DNA of 34,023 nucleotides, taken from positions 1-34,023 of the forward strand of contig JAJJLU010003743.1 in NCBI GenBank assembly GCA_023807065.1, given 5' to 3'. The translations under genes were made by a program, and so were the position numbers. The notes under the pieces are model-generated. The model worked only from the letters and a program-made list of their open reading frames with translations. It was not told the origin of the DNA and did not search any database. The first letter of the stretch is position 1, and each line of letters begins with the position of its first letter. Source of the stretch: Isotricha intestinalis (Eukaryota; Ciliophora; Litostomatea; Vestibuliferida; Isotrichidae). Positions 18,701 to 28,409 of the stretch are shown piece after piece.

Positions 18701-20624
18701 AAATAAATATATTTATGGAGAAAATTCTTATTTTCATTTATGTAATACCACTGATGCTGGAATTGAAGATTGTGATAAAATGGCTTATGATATTGGAATT
18801 GGGTTTTTAGATAATTTAGATGATTGTTTAATAATTTTAAAAAAAATGTATTCATTAAAAAGTGATTCTTTTTTCTATATTGGATTATTTGAATTTGTTA
18901 GAGATGATACAACTGCTCCTCAATTTGATTATATTATTTTTAATCAGTATGGAATTCAATTAGATAATACTTATTGTACTAATGTTAATGTCACTATTTC
19001 TAAATATTTTAAAAGAAATAAACAAGAATCTGTTTCACTTGCTATTAATATATATACTAATTATCATTATGATATTGTTAATTATATTCATGGAAATAAA
19101 TTTTTTTCTGATATTTGCTCAACTTTTCCAGATGGTGGGTATGATGTATTATTAAATGATAGATATAAATATTTCTATTTAGAAAATAAATATTATTTTT
19201 GTGAAAATGATTGTTCTGAAATTAAAATTGATACTTCAAAATATAGAGTTAATTGTACTTGTCCTGGAAGAAACACATTTACAGGATATAACAAAGCCGA
19301 TTTTACTAAATATTCTATAAATAATCAATTATATCATGATAAATTTCTTCAATTTGTAAAATGTTATAATTTAGTATTTTCAAAAGATATATTTAAAAAC
19401 AATATAGGAAATTATTGCTTAATTATTTTCTTTGTTACTCAAATTACTTCTTGTATAATTTTTTATATTAAAGGTACAAAACCATTTTTCTCTTATTTAT
19501 ATACAAATATTATAGAACCTATAAAATCTGAAAAATTAGTAAATAATCCTCCAAAAAAAATAGATCAAATTTTACAACAAATTAAAAAAGAAGACGATGA
19601 AAAAAATAATATTCCGAATGATAAAGCTGGTGAAAAATATGCTAAAAAATATATATTAAATCAAAATTATTTAGATAATTCTTACAGATCGGATAGTTTT
19701 AATTTTAATTTCAATTATGAAAATCAAAATAATAATGAAAATAATATAACCAATGAAAATAATATAAATAATTATAATCCTTCTTCTAAATATTCTTCTT
19801 CTCCTAAAAAATTTACACCATCGCCTTTACGAAAATCTGATAATATAAGTCAATCATCAGATTTAAAGAAAAAAAAGGAATTATTAGAGAAAAAAATTAA
19901 AGAAGAAGAAGAAATAAAAAGAAAAGCTTTAGAATTAGAAGAAGCTGAAAAATTACAAAGATTTAATGAAGAAATTGAAAAATATTTAAAATATACTTAC
20001 AGTGAATTATATTGGTTTGTTTTGAAAAAAAAACATAAACTAATTTCATTATTTTTAAGAAAAGATATTTTTGAAATTTTTCCTTATAAATTATCATTTT
20101 TAATTCTTACTTTATCTTTTGATCTTTTTTTTTGTTGTTTATATACTTTTAATTTTCATTTAAGAAAGTTATATCATATGAAAAAACATATTCACTTTGG
20201 TTATGAATGTCTTTTTGGATTTTTAGCCACCATTTCAACTTATATTATAATGAAAATTTTTGAATATTTTATGGAATTTAGAACTGAATTTAGAAGATAT
20301 GAAATTAATAATGAAAGAGAAAACGATAAAAAACAATTATTTCAAAAATTAAATGGTATGATTAGTAAATTAAAATTTAAATTTACTATTTATTTTATTA
20401 TTTGTTTTATTTTAAATATTTTTATTTGGTATTTTGTTACTGCTTATTGTGGAGCTCATAGTAAAAGTTTAGGTAGTTTGGCTATTTCAATTGTTTTTGA
20501 TTTCCTAATTTCTTTTACTTTCCCTTTTCCTTATTATGCTTTTTCTGTTTATTTACAATATAATGCTATGTTGAAAGCTAAATATGGACAATATAATTGT
20601 TCAATGTGCTTATTGAAATTTTAA
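15750..20624 (+). CDS. Giant cysteine-rich surface protein with C-terminal membrane spans
   Basis: 1624 residues, no intron needed. Residues 1-17 are a signal peptide (MKYFFILYFILVDQILS). Residues about 20-460 form a Ser/Thr-rich extracellular domain with repeated beta-strand stretches, perhaps a propeller, ending in an Ig-like strand set (APSTAGNYKFTYYG). From about 464 to 960 there are many furin/GFR-type repeats of the form C..C..C...... C..C. A folded region with N-glycosylation sites and further Cys (to about 1175) precedes a membrane span at about 1217-1240. A cytosolic segment follows (about 1245-1440) with Asn-rich, Ser/Pro-rich and Lys/Glu coiled-coil parts, then four more spans near 1446-1470, 1483-1510, 1544-1570 and 1577-1602. 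Large proteins of this shape are an abundant family in ciliates; their role (sensing, adhesion or cell coat) is not established. It is not a receptor kinase, since no kinase domain is present. Confidence 0.85.
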   Translation: MKYFFILYFILVDQILSVNNPFEIGNNYPKSIAYDSKSYAFGSDKLVVSSYSDQLRNDNTLVVSSYHQTEVGAVIIYPGSGNAFAIKTEKISLNQFKFVSQSPLGTSYSDLDTGHSFRANSNICLFNLMVSSLNKAYAAWIDTSSKINLISFSSTSGVAEGSPVLISRTVDSNSIDCKGFSDYAQFICVYKSNIDTETGCILDVYNNALSSISNHNLRQYGCDSTSIAQKILDLNQRTFFVCYTKNNGYVDCLIATQSTGSVSGNESGKNFLQGCDIDSDYTKFEVGKIGVYYFVLCTGLSFMKYRRFTSTLSTYGEQIDLSSSHQPLFPNSVYLNQFITLISYSDSNGGGKGYYRAFVTPICNSISFSGFINGEVTINLDNYIDNKQFDNKKVKFIQLPISRSFKFINGAVEENVIINRKYNSNTNFIYTAPSTAGNYKFTYYGTNDEEILSNSICEVTIMISSCYRSCYTCSALSSSISDQKCISCLTDSEYYPKSSSLPSTLSPNNCYNSDTIDLNYYLDKDSTPYQWKECDGSCRTCNGGTSSDCLTCASGYFWKSMTDKICIQPSAGYYGNTTTGYITPCYTSCGTCSVGGSESNHNCLTCATSYYKAEDLGNNCYNSLEGYYLSSSILKKCSNNCRTCSDGGDNKCSSCSTGYYFKMTDILPNKCYSQDNIGNGYYLDSNDNVFKECDGKCETCSQGPIGDNNNCLTCKSAYKYKYGVNCVQYCPSPTYGFHSKCIAACPSYTIFDSNRECVKCNNYIYKGECKTAILDKTFVANYNYGILDDCYISCASCDFGGDKKKMNCIACDNTNDYFRLEDKFYQCHKSSETVDGYFFDNVNNVFITCYKTCKSCIEKGTELDHKCTSCKSGYEFDPYNSNNCINYCSNYWYQNIEDDTHICVDSCPSDYPYLVSNTNECVKTCSSAYNSAPITYYTHEYECLKECPENSIKDNLQNKCHTLSDLYDFYTTLGNYLTTNKIPVNKYIYGENSYFHLCNTTDAGIEDCDKMAYDIGIGFLDNLDDCLIILKKMYSLKSDSFFYIGLFEFVRDDTTAPQFDYIIFNQYGIQLDNTYCTNVNVTISKYFKRNKQESVSLAINIYTNYHYDIVNYIHGNKFFSDICSTFPDGGYDVLLNDRYKYFYLENKYYFCENDCSEIKIDTSKYRVNCTCPGRNTFTGYNKADFTKYSINNQLYHDKFLQFVKCYNLVFSKDIFKNNIGNYCLIIFFVTQITSCIIFYIKGTKPFFSYLYTNIIEPIKSEKLVNNPPKKIDQILQQIKKEDDEKNNIPNDKAGEKYAKKYILNQNYLDNSYRSDSFNFNFNYENQNNNENNITNENNINNYNPSSKYSSSPKKFTPSPLRKSDNISQSSDLKKKKELLEKKIKEEEEIKRKALELEEAEKLQRFNEEIEKYLKYTYSELYWFVLKKKHKLISLFLRKDIFEIFPYKLSFLILTLSFDLFFCCLYTFNFHLRKLYHMKKHIHFGYECLFGFLATISTYIIMKIFEYFMEFRTEFRRYEINNERENDKKQLFQKLNGMISKLKFKFTIYFIICFILNIFIWYFVTAYCGAHSKSLGSLAISIVFDFLISFTFPFPYYAFSVYLQYNAMLKAKYGQYNCSMCLLKF

Positions 20625-21577
20625 TTGTTTCTCAAAAATTGAAATCTCGGTTTTTTTTCAAATATTATTGTTTTTCAGATTATTTTTTTTAAAGAATTGA
20701 GTTTTTGCTTTTAAATAAAGTATTTTTGAATTAATTTTTATATTAATTATAAAAATCACAATTTATTTTTTTATAAATCAATTAAAAACTTTTATTATTA
20801 TCTTTTATCATATATCAACTTATTATCTAAAATAATAAGTTTTATTTCTTTTACTATATTTTTATTTCTTTAATTGAATCAATAAACTTACAAATTTGAT
20901 TATTTCAATAAAACTTCTGAAATTAAAAGTTTATAAATAAATATTTTTTCATTCAAAATAAAATATTAAAATTATTATTTTAAATTTAATTAACCAAATT
21001 TATAGTTAACTTCAATCAAAAAAAATGATTTAAAGTAATAATTCATAAATCAATTTTAATAATTAATAAAATTATTCATAATATATAAAGGATTTTGATA
21101 AAAATCAGAGTTACAAATTAATTAAAATCTTAATAATTAATAAGTTTTTCGAAAAAAGTAAACTATAAATTATATTTTTTATGATTCCTATTCTATTAAC
21201 AAATTATTTTTTTAATATTTTTTTGTCAAAAAATATTAGAATATCATTTGTCCATTTTTAAATATTATAGAATTAGTAATCTCTTATTTTTTTCTTTAAA
21301 AAACATATTTTAAAAAAGTAATCAAATAAAAAAATATATCTTATGTTTTAAAGAATTACATTAAATTAAAACATTGTTTTTAATTTATGGTAAATAGTAT
21401 TGATTAATATATTTTAAAAAATTTTTTTTATTGAATTTTTATTTTACAAAATTTTAATTTATAATGAAATTATATTAAAAACTCTTTAATAATAGAATAC
21501 TTTCATAACATGAAATACAAGAAATTTAGGACAATATAATAAATAAAAACATAAAAAAGGATTTCAAAATTGTAAAA
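20625..21577. other. Non-coding gap between convergent genes
   Basis: 953 bases between two stop codons. It is almost pure A/T with frequent stops in all frames. I see no RNA gene, repeat array or coding relic. Confidence 0.5.
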
Positions 21578-24082
21578 CTATTTAAAATTTAAATTGTAAT
21601 TATCTAGATTAAAATCTAATCCATTATCAAAAACATTAAAATTATTATTATTAATATCAAAATTATTTATATCATAAACCCCATTAATATTAAAACTTTC
21701 ATTAATATTATTTTCCTCTTCCATTTGAATATCATCATTTTCAAATTCATTATTTTTCTTATTATATTCTTTTTCAATTTTTCTTACTTTTTTTATTAAA
21801 TCAAAATTTGGCTTTAAACTTAGAGAAAGTAATGCTCTTTTATATTCATTAAATTCATTTGATATATTCCTTCTTGAAATTTCTTTTTCTACTTTTTTGT
21901 TTTTTTTTAACATTTTTTCATTTTCTTGATTGAACCATTTATCTACTTGTTTAAGTAAGTTAAAATAAACTAATTGATTTGAAAAATTTTCACAAGAAAA
22001 TTTATTGATAATTAATATTTTGATTCTTTCATCGTAGGGATACATTTTTAATTCTTCATATAATTTTTCATAAACACTAGAGTTTATATTTAAATTTTTA
22101 TATACTTTTCCGGAATTTTTTAATGTATTAATGTTAAAATTTCTTAAAAAATATTTAAATTTTTCCTTTAAAGAAGTTAGTAATAGGATAGATAAAACTA
22201 CATGAACAGTAGAGAATATTTTCATTTTTAATTTATTTATAATCCTATTTGTATAAAAATATGAAGAAAAATATTTTAAAATTTCATTTATAACCTTAGT
22301 TTCCGAAAATTTTTCTTCTATTATTAAATTATTAAATAAAACTTCAATTTTACTTTGAATAGAATCTGATATATTATTAATTAAATCATTATAAATATTA
22401 TTTGTATCAATATAAGTCAAATTCAAAAGATAAACTGAATATTCATTACAAAAAATATCATTAAGAGAATTTAAACCTTGTTCAATAATAGAATAACAAA
22501 TATTATTATCTTCATAAAAAGAACCAAAAGGACAAATAATTTTATTTTTATTTAGAGAATTATCTTTAGAGACTTTAGATGTAAAATTCGTATTTTTTAA
22601 ATCATTGAAACTATGATTAGAATTATGAATAAAATATTCACCAAAAGAAGAAGAATTTTTGATTGGCAAAGATATATTCATTTTTATTGAATCTAGATCT
22701 CTTGAAAGAAAATTTAAATAAATTGATAAAATATCTTGCTTAAAAAACGACATTATTGAATCATATTCATTTATTTTATTTGTCATTTCAGTATACCAAG
22801 TTTTTAATAACAAACGAAAAATTGAAAATTTTGGGAAAGAAGGATAATCATTTAAAATTTCTTCATATAAAAAATTTACTGCTACATTTACATTTTCACA
22901 AGTTTTATTTATTAAAATAGCACAATCAATAAAATTATTATATCTTTTATTATATTCTTTAATAAATTCATATTGATTATTTTTATAAGTTGAATATAAA
23001 TAATTCATTGTTTGTTGGCAAAAATTTGAAACTGATAAATGAATACATTTTAATAAAAAGAATATTTTATTATCTTCTCCTTTTATTAATTTTTTGATTA
23101 ATTCAAAATCAATTATTAAAGGCTCATTTTCAGTTATATCATCCATGCATTTTTTCATTAAGCAATTTTGAAATAAAATATTATCATTAATATTAATAGA
23201 TATATCTCCATTTGAAGAAAAACTTTCATTTATATTATCATATGAATTTGAATTTATATCAAAATCAAATAAAGAGCTTTTTCCTAAATTTATATTTAGA
23301 TTAATTTCAGTATCTTCATAATAATTATCTTTATCAAAGCAAAGATACCATCTTAATTTTTTTAATTGATTAATTTTTTTAACATCAGTTTTAATTTCAT
23401 TCAAATAAAAATGATAACTTAAAATAAAATCATTAAAAGGCAAATTTTTTCTGGGTTTTAAATTTATACTTTTAAAAATTGAACTATACTCATTGTATAA
23501 ATCTTGTTGTTCATATAAAAAATCATATAAATAAATTTGTAAAGGAGAATTAATTTCATTTTCAACAATCCTGTTTTCTTGTCTTAAACAAGGGATATTT
23601 TCACATAATTTCAAATTTTTATAGAGAAAATTCGAAAAGTTTAAAAGTTCATTTTTATATTCATTCGAAAAATTATTTTCTGTCCATATTTTTTTAATTC
23701 TTATTCCTGAATAAAATAAACTTTTCCATGTTGTAAAATAAGGTGATGAAAAATCCTTTTTTATAATTTTATTGTTATCTATTGTCAGAACACTACAAAA
23801 AATTTGACAATCATTTGAAAGTTTTATATCAAGACTAAAATTTTTATAAAATTTTTCTTACTTGTAATTTTCATAATTTGAAAAAAAAACATTATTTATT
23901 AATTCTTTAAACAAATAATCAAATTTTTGAGCAATTTGATTAAATTTTTTTGATACTAATGATAAATTTAAAATATCATGTAAAGAACAATATTTAAACA
24001 TTATGTTTATTAAATTTTCATTTGATAAATATATTTCTTTTAAATTTTGATTTTCAAAAAAATTCAATTTTTTTGATTCCAT
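21578..24082 (-). CDS. F-box protein, two exons
   Basis: Spliced CDS complement(join(21578..23834,23862..24082)), 825 residues, stop TAG. Exon 1 carries an F-box at about 20-60: NENLINIMFKYCSLHDILNL then SLVSKKFNQIA, with the expected hydrophobic spacing and the VSKxFN core. Removing a 27-nt intron continues the frame into a stretch (FTTWKSLFYSG, about residue 109) typical of the region after an F-box, and then into the large second exon. Residues about 150-760 are helical, unlike any family I recognise, with no WD40 or leucine-rich repeats. The last 70 residues are Asn/Asp-rich. By family knowledge the F-box should bind SKP1 and place the protein in an SCF ubiquitin ligase, with the long C-terminal part as substrate-binding region. 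The second exon read alone has no suitable ATG at its start, which supports the join. Confidence 0.78.
23835..23861 (-). other. 27-nt GT-AG intron in the F-box gene
   Basis: On the reverse strand the intron reads GTAAGAAAAA...AAAAATTTTAG. It has a canonical GTAAG donor and a T-rich acceptor. Unspliced, the donor makes an immediate TAA stop after codon 74. Spliced, the AA of exon 1 and T of exon 2 form an Asn codon and the frame stays open for another 751 codons. The length is not a multiple of nothing but the frame: 27 is divisible by three, and the in-frame stop makes retention visible. Confidence 0.82.
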
Positions 24083-24455
24083 TCTTTTATTTTTTTATAT
24101 AAAATAAAAAATTGAACTCATATAATTAACTATTTAAACTGATATTTTCGGATATGTGACATTTCTTTATTTGAAATATTGGAACTTCAATTTTAATTTT
24201 TCAAATTATTCCACATTTTATTTTTTTTTTTAACAGTAGAGTTTTTATTTAAAGAGTTTTATTTTTATTTACTATTTACTTTTTTGAATCTTAATATGAA
24301 GTATAACAATTTCTAAGTCATAAATTATAAATAAAAATTAATTTTTTTAATAATTAGTTCTTAATGTTATTATTTAGATTTCAATGGTAATAAATAATTT
24401 TTTCAATAAATTTGAATAATTAAATTTAATATTTATTCATATTAAAAAATAAAAA
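24083..24455. promoter_or_regulatory. Divergent intergenic region
   Basis: 373 bases between the divergent start codons of the F-box and E2-like genes. No frame or recognised motif; it presumably carries both promoters. Confidence 0.4.
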
Positions 24456-25627
24456 ATGAAAAAGATAATTTTGAATTCTAAGATAGATAGTAATTCAAAA
24501 AAAGAAAATTCAATATTTTCTCATATGATAGATTTTAATTATTTTCAAAAAAACTTAGAACAGGGTAAAAATAAAAAAATAATAATTTTGATAAATAAAA
24601 AACAGAAATTTCAATAAAAATAGACTTAAAATTTTTTGAAATTTCTTATATATTTCAGATAGAAAAGAAATCAATTCAATTAAATATAACTTTATTGAAA
24701 CAAACAAATTTAAATAAAAGAAGATTTCCAATAAATTTTGAAATTCTATTAGTTCAAAATTATAATCTAAAAATACCAATAATTTTATGTAAAACAAATT
24801 TTACTTTTCCTTCGTTATTTGATAATAGAAATTTATTTAACTGTCTTTCTAATCATTGGAACGTTAAAAATAATGATGATATAATAAAAAATTTAATATC
24901 AATAATAAATAATATTCCTAATTTTATTAATACTTATGATAATTGTGTCACTAATTATCAACTATTATATATTCCTGGAGAATTTAGCATGACATATTTA
25001 TATAATATAAATGATTTTTTAGTAAATAATGATAATCATTTATATAAATTTAAAACTAGCTATTTACCTAAAGAAGATTTTTGTTATTTTATTATTAATG
25101 ATATTAATTATTTATTTTTAGTTCCTTCTCAATTTCAAGGAATGAAACAATGGGCTTCTATTTTTTTTTCTGGTTTTATTTTTGAAATAAATTATTTTGA
25201 AATTATAAAAAAAAACGAAATTAAATCCAATAAAGAAAAACAAATAGAAATTACCTTTATAATTGTTTATAAAACATATATTAAAAACAAAACTTTTTCA
25301 TACTCTATTACATTAAAAGAAGAATATTTTAAAGAAATTAATTTGTTAATTCAAGAAAAAAATAAAAAAATTGATGATAAAATTTCAATGATAATTCCAA
25401 ATTATATAAAAGAAGAAGAATTTAAAATTGAAAAAAGTGATATGGAATCAATGAAAATTTTAGTAAGTTCTATAAAAAAGTATTACAAACAAAATAAAGA
25501 AAACAATGTTTTTGGGGAATTAGTTTTAAAAGAATTATATAAATTCATGTCTGACTTATTAAAAGAAAATGGTGATGAACAAGGTGCAAAATATTATAAA
25601 AATAAAATTAAAAAATTTGAAGAATAA
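24456..25627 (+). CDS. E2/UEV-like protein, two exons
   Basis: Spliced CDS join(24456..24564,24606..25627), 376 residues. The second exon alone has no ATG at its start; its open frame runs upstream through coding-like sequence to 24606, where a phase-matched acceptor joins it to a 36-codon first exon. Residues about 38-140 resemble a ubiquitin-conjugating (UBC) fold: alternating strands, then KIPIILCKTNFTFPSLFDNR, then a Trp at 121 and a helix, matching the order PxxxF..HPN...W of E2 enzymes. The expected active-site Cys position appears to be Leu/Phe, so if the match is right this is an inactive E2 variant (UEV-type). The C-terminal 230 residues are a separate domain ending in a Lys-rich helix (YYKNKIKKFEE). 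No exact family is assigned. Its stop is only 28 bases from that of the convergent neighbour. Confidence 0.65.
24565..24605 (+). other. 41-nt GT-AG intron in the E2-like gene
   Basis: Starts GTAAAAATAA and ends AAAAAACAG. Exon 1 ends in phase 1 (GAA CAG G) and exon 2 supplies AA, making a Glu codon. Without splicing, the exon 1 frame hits TAA soon after. A second acceptor (TTTCAG at 24659) looks better by composition but breaks the frame from this donor, so the 41-nt choice rests on phase and on open coding-like sequence between the two acceptors. Confidence 0.65.
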
Positions 25628-25655
25628 TTTCATTAATCTATGTTAATATTAATAA

Positions 25656-28409
25656 TTATTTATTTTTTTTATTAAACAAATTTTCAAGTTTTCTTAAATT
25701 AAGTATATTCCCATTGGAATTTTGAATTAATTGGTATATTGTTATTTCCTTTTGTGTTAATTTATCTTTGTTTTGTTTAATTAGCTCATAAAAGTTATCA
25801 AAAAATTGGATATTATTATTTGTTGGAATTAAATCATCATTTTGATTTAACTCTTTTTGTAAATTATCAATATATTTTGAAATATTTTTATTTTTATAAA
25901 GCTCAGATTGGGAAATTAATGTTAAAAAGTTATTTAAAATATTTAAATTTTCTTTATCAATTTGATTGAGTTTTTGATAATTAAAAAAATAAATAAAAGT
26001 AATAATCAATATTATATTTAAATAAATACATTTATTATCTAAATATAATGAATTTCCTTTATACCAAATATTTAATGCAAATGGTATTACAAATAGTTTA
26101 AAAAAATCAAATATTTCATTTAAGTTTCTTTCTTCTTTTTTATTTTCAATATCTAGAAATGATAATAAGTTTATATAAATTCTATTTGTTGTTTTTCTTA
26201 TTTTTTCATTTAATTTTAATAAATCAATTAAAAAGAAAATTAAATTTTTAATTTCATTTACATTTTTCATTTTTTTTAATTTTAATATTGAAATTTCTTC
26301 AATAATTGTTTTTGTAATTGTAACTCTTTCATCAATTAAAATATTAATTATTAAAATTTTAAAAGATTTAAATGAACAAATTGAATCTTTAAAACAATTT
26401 TTATGAAACAATTCCATTTGTAAATTTATATAATTTTTTTCTGAATCAATCAACTCAGGATTAAATTGGTTTATTAAAATTGTAAAAAATAATATTTTTT
26501 CAAATAAAGAAATTATTTCAAATTTACTGTTTGTCACAGTAAAACTAAAAACATTATTATCTTTAATTTTTGTTTTTTTTCTTTTATTATTTGTAAAAAT
26601 GAAAGAAGAATCATTCTCATTTTCTTCACTTATTTCATTTCCACTAATATTCAATTGAGTCAAAGAAATTGATAAATTATTGTTGACATCTAATTTTAAA
26701 TTGTCTTTCACAATTGATTTTTGAATAATAGAATTTCCATATAATATTTCAAAATTTTTTAATAAATGTTCACTATAAAAACTTTTTTCTGATTTAGAAA
26801 TTTTTTGATATATATTTAATAAAAATTTGAAATTTTTTATATTCAATGAACCTCTATTATATAAATTGGTCACTAAAAATTGAATAATAAATTCTAAATT
26901 TAATTCTTTAATATTTCCATTAAATTTTGAAATGAAATTTTCTAATTTTAAATTTGTTTCATTTGAATAATTCCAAATTAATTCAAGCAATAAATGATAT
27001 TTTTTATCCATTTCATTGAAAAGTAAATTCAATGAATCAAATATATTCCCATTTAGACCATTATTTAACAATTCAATCTTTCTTAAACTTTCAAAACTAA
27101 AATTTGAGTTTAAATATTTTCCCAAACAAATCAATAAATTATTTTCTATTTTTGTACTAAATAAATTTAATTTTTTTTTTGATAAAATAATAAAAATTGA
27201 GTCTTGATGAAAATTATCAAAAGTTGTATTAACAATATCCATATTTATTTCTTCATTTATGATTATTAAATTATCTAATAAATTATAATCAATGTTACAC
27301 CAAATTTTATTATTTGAGACTAAATTTTCAATTTTATTATGAGTTCCTAACCAGTAATTAATAACAATTATAAAATATTTTTTTTCTTTTTTTATTATTA
27401 TAAGTAATAATTTTTTATAAAGATAACAAGCTATAATTTCTGTATTTTTATTAAGTAAAAATTTATTATCATTTAAATCAATTTGAATTGTCGGATTTTT
27501 TAAATCAAATAAATTATATATTTCAAAGGTATTGTTTTCAGTTAAAAAACATATGACTTTTTCTTGATTAAACTCTTGAATTGACAAAATTGAATTTGTA
27601 CTAATATTTAATTCATTAATTTGAATCTCTTTTTCATTAGTTAAAATATTGATATTATTGTCATAATCAATTAAATTTATGTGATAATATTTATCTTCAG
27701 TTTGAACAATTAATAATTGAAAATTTTCTTTAAAATTAACGTAATTAATATTATAAAGTGAATAATAAAATTTATATAATAATTTAAATTCAAAATCACA
27801 TTCTTTTTTATTTTCTTCCCCAAAAGACAAAAAGAATAAACAATTTTCATAAGTAATTAATAAATATTCATGAATTTTATATTTCCAAATTTGTAAAGAT
27901 GAAAAACTGATAATTCTTTCTTCTTCTTCGTTGTTAAAATAATTTTTAAAAGTTTTGAAAATATTAATAAAATAAAAATTTTTTTTATTCAAAACATTTA
28001 TTTCAGCACAAGCTAATAAATCAGAAAATAAATTATTTTTTTTACTATTCTCATTTGAAGACTTTAAATATTCATTTAAATCAAATAAATTTTTAGAAAT
28101 AGATTCCCAAAAACTTTCAAAATTTTCATTTAATATATAATTTTGTGAAATAAATAAAAAATCTCCATTACTATACAATAGACAAATAAATTCTTTATAA
28201 TCAAAAATACAAAAATTTATTAATGAAAGTTTTTTATATTGACATAAATTTCTAACTGAATGACTATTATCATCATAATATATAATAGAATTATCCAAAT
28301 TTTGAAACATATAAATATTATTATTATTTGTAGTAAATTTTATAAAAGGATTTTTTTCCCCGTTTTCATTAACAAATATAGTTTCTTGTTCGAAATAATT
28401 TATTTGCAT
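25656..28409 (-). CDS. Probable beta-propeller/alpha-solenoid scaffold protein
   Basis: 917 residues, no intron needed. Residues about 1-430 consist of short hydrophobic strands separated by polar turns (for example EYLLITYENCLFFLSF and KVICFLTENNTFEIYNLF), consistent with a seven-bladed propeller lacking WD signatures. Residues about 450-900 are helical. That order is seen in nucleoporins of the Nup133/Nup155/Nup160 type, in COPII/HOPS-type coat subunits and in some ciliary transport proteins. No family signature is clear enough to choose. A Ser/Lys-rich linker near 600-640 contains a KKTK basic cluster. The gene converges on the E2-like gene, with 28 bases between stop codons, so the 3' untranslated regions must overlap or be very short. 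Confidence 0.7.
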   Translation of the reverse strand: MQINYFEQETIFVNENGEKNPFIKFTTNNNNIYMFQNLDNSIIYYDDNSHSVRNLCQYKKLSLINFCIFDYKEFICLLYSNGDFLFISQNYILNENFESFWESISKNLFDLNEYLKSSNENSKKNNLFSDLLACAEINVLNKKNFYFINIFKTFKNYFNNEEEERIISFSSLQIWKYKIHEYLLITYENCLFFLSFGEENKKECDFEFKLLYKFYYSLYNINYVNFKENFQLLIVQTEDKYYHINLIDYDNNINILTNEKEIQINELNISTNSILSIQEFNQEKVICFLTENNTFEIYNLFDLKNPTIQIDLNDNKFLLNKNTEIIACYLYKKLLLIIIKKEKKYFIIVINYWLGTHNKIENLVSNNKIWCNIDYNLLDNLIIINEEINMDIVNTTFDNFHQDSIFIILSKKKLNLFSTKIENNLLICLGKYLNSNFSFESLRKIELLNNGLNGNIFDSLNLLFNEMDKKYHLLLELIWNYSNETNLKLENFISKFNGNIKELNLEFIIQFLVTNLYNRGSLNIKNFKFLLNIYQKISKSEKSFYSEHLLKNFEILYGNSIIQKSIVKDNLKLDVNNNLSISLTQLNISGNEISEENENDSSFIFTNNKRKKTKIKDNNVFSFTVTNSKFEIISLFEKILFFTILINQFNPELIDSEKNYINLQMELFHKNCFKDSICSFKSFKILIINILIDERVTITKTIIEEISILKLKKMKNVNEIKNLIFFLIDLLKLNEKIRKTTNRIYINLLSFLDIENKKEERNLNEIFDFFKLFVIPFALNIWYKGNSLYLDNKCIYLNIILIITFIYFFNYQKLNQIDKENLNILNNFLTLISQSELYKNKNISKYIDNLQKELNQNDDLIPTNNNIQFFDNFYELIKQNKDKLTQKEITIYQLIQNSNGNILNLRKLENLFNKKNK

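Noticed and set aside
24565..24659. A longer 95-nt intron in the E2-like gene ending at TTTCAG
   Set aside because: From the donor at 24565 it breaks the reading frame, and the sequence between 24606 and 24659 is open and coding-like in the downstream frame.
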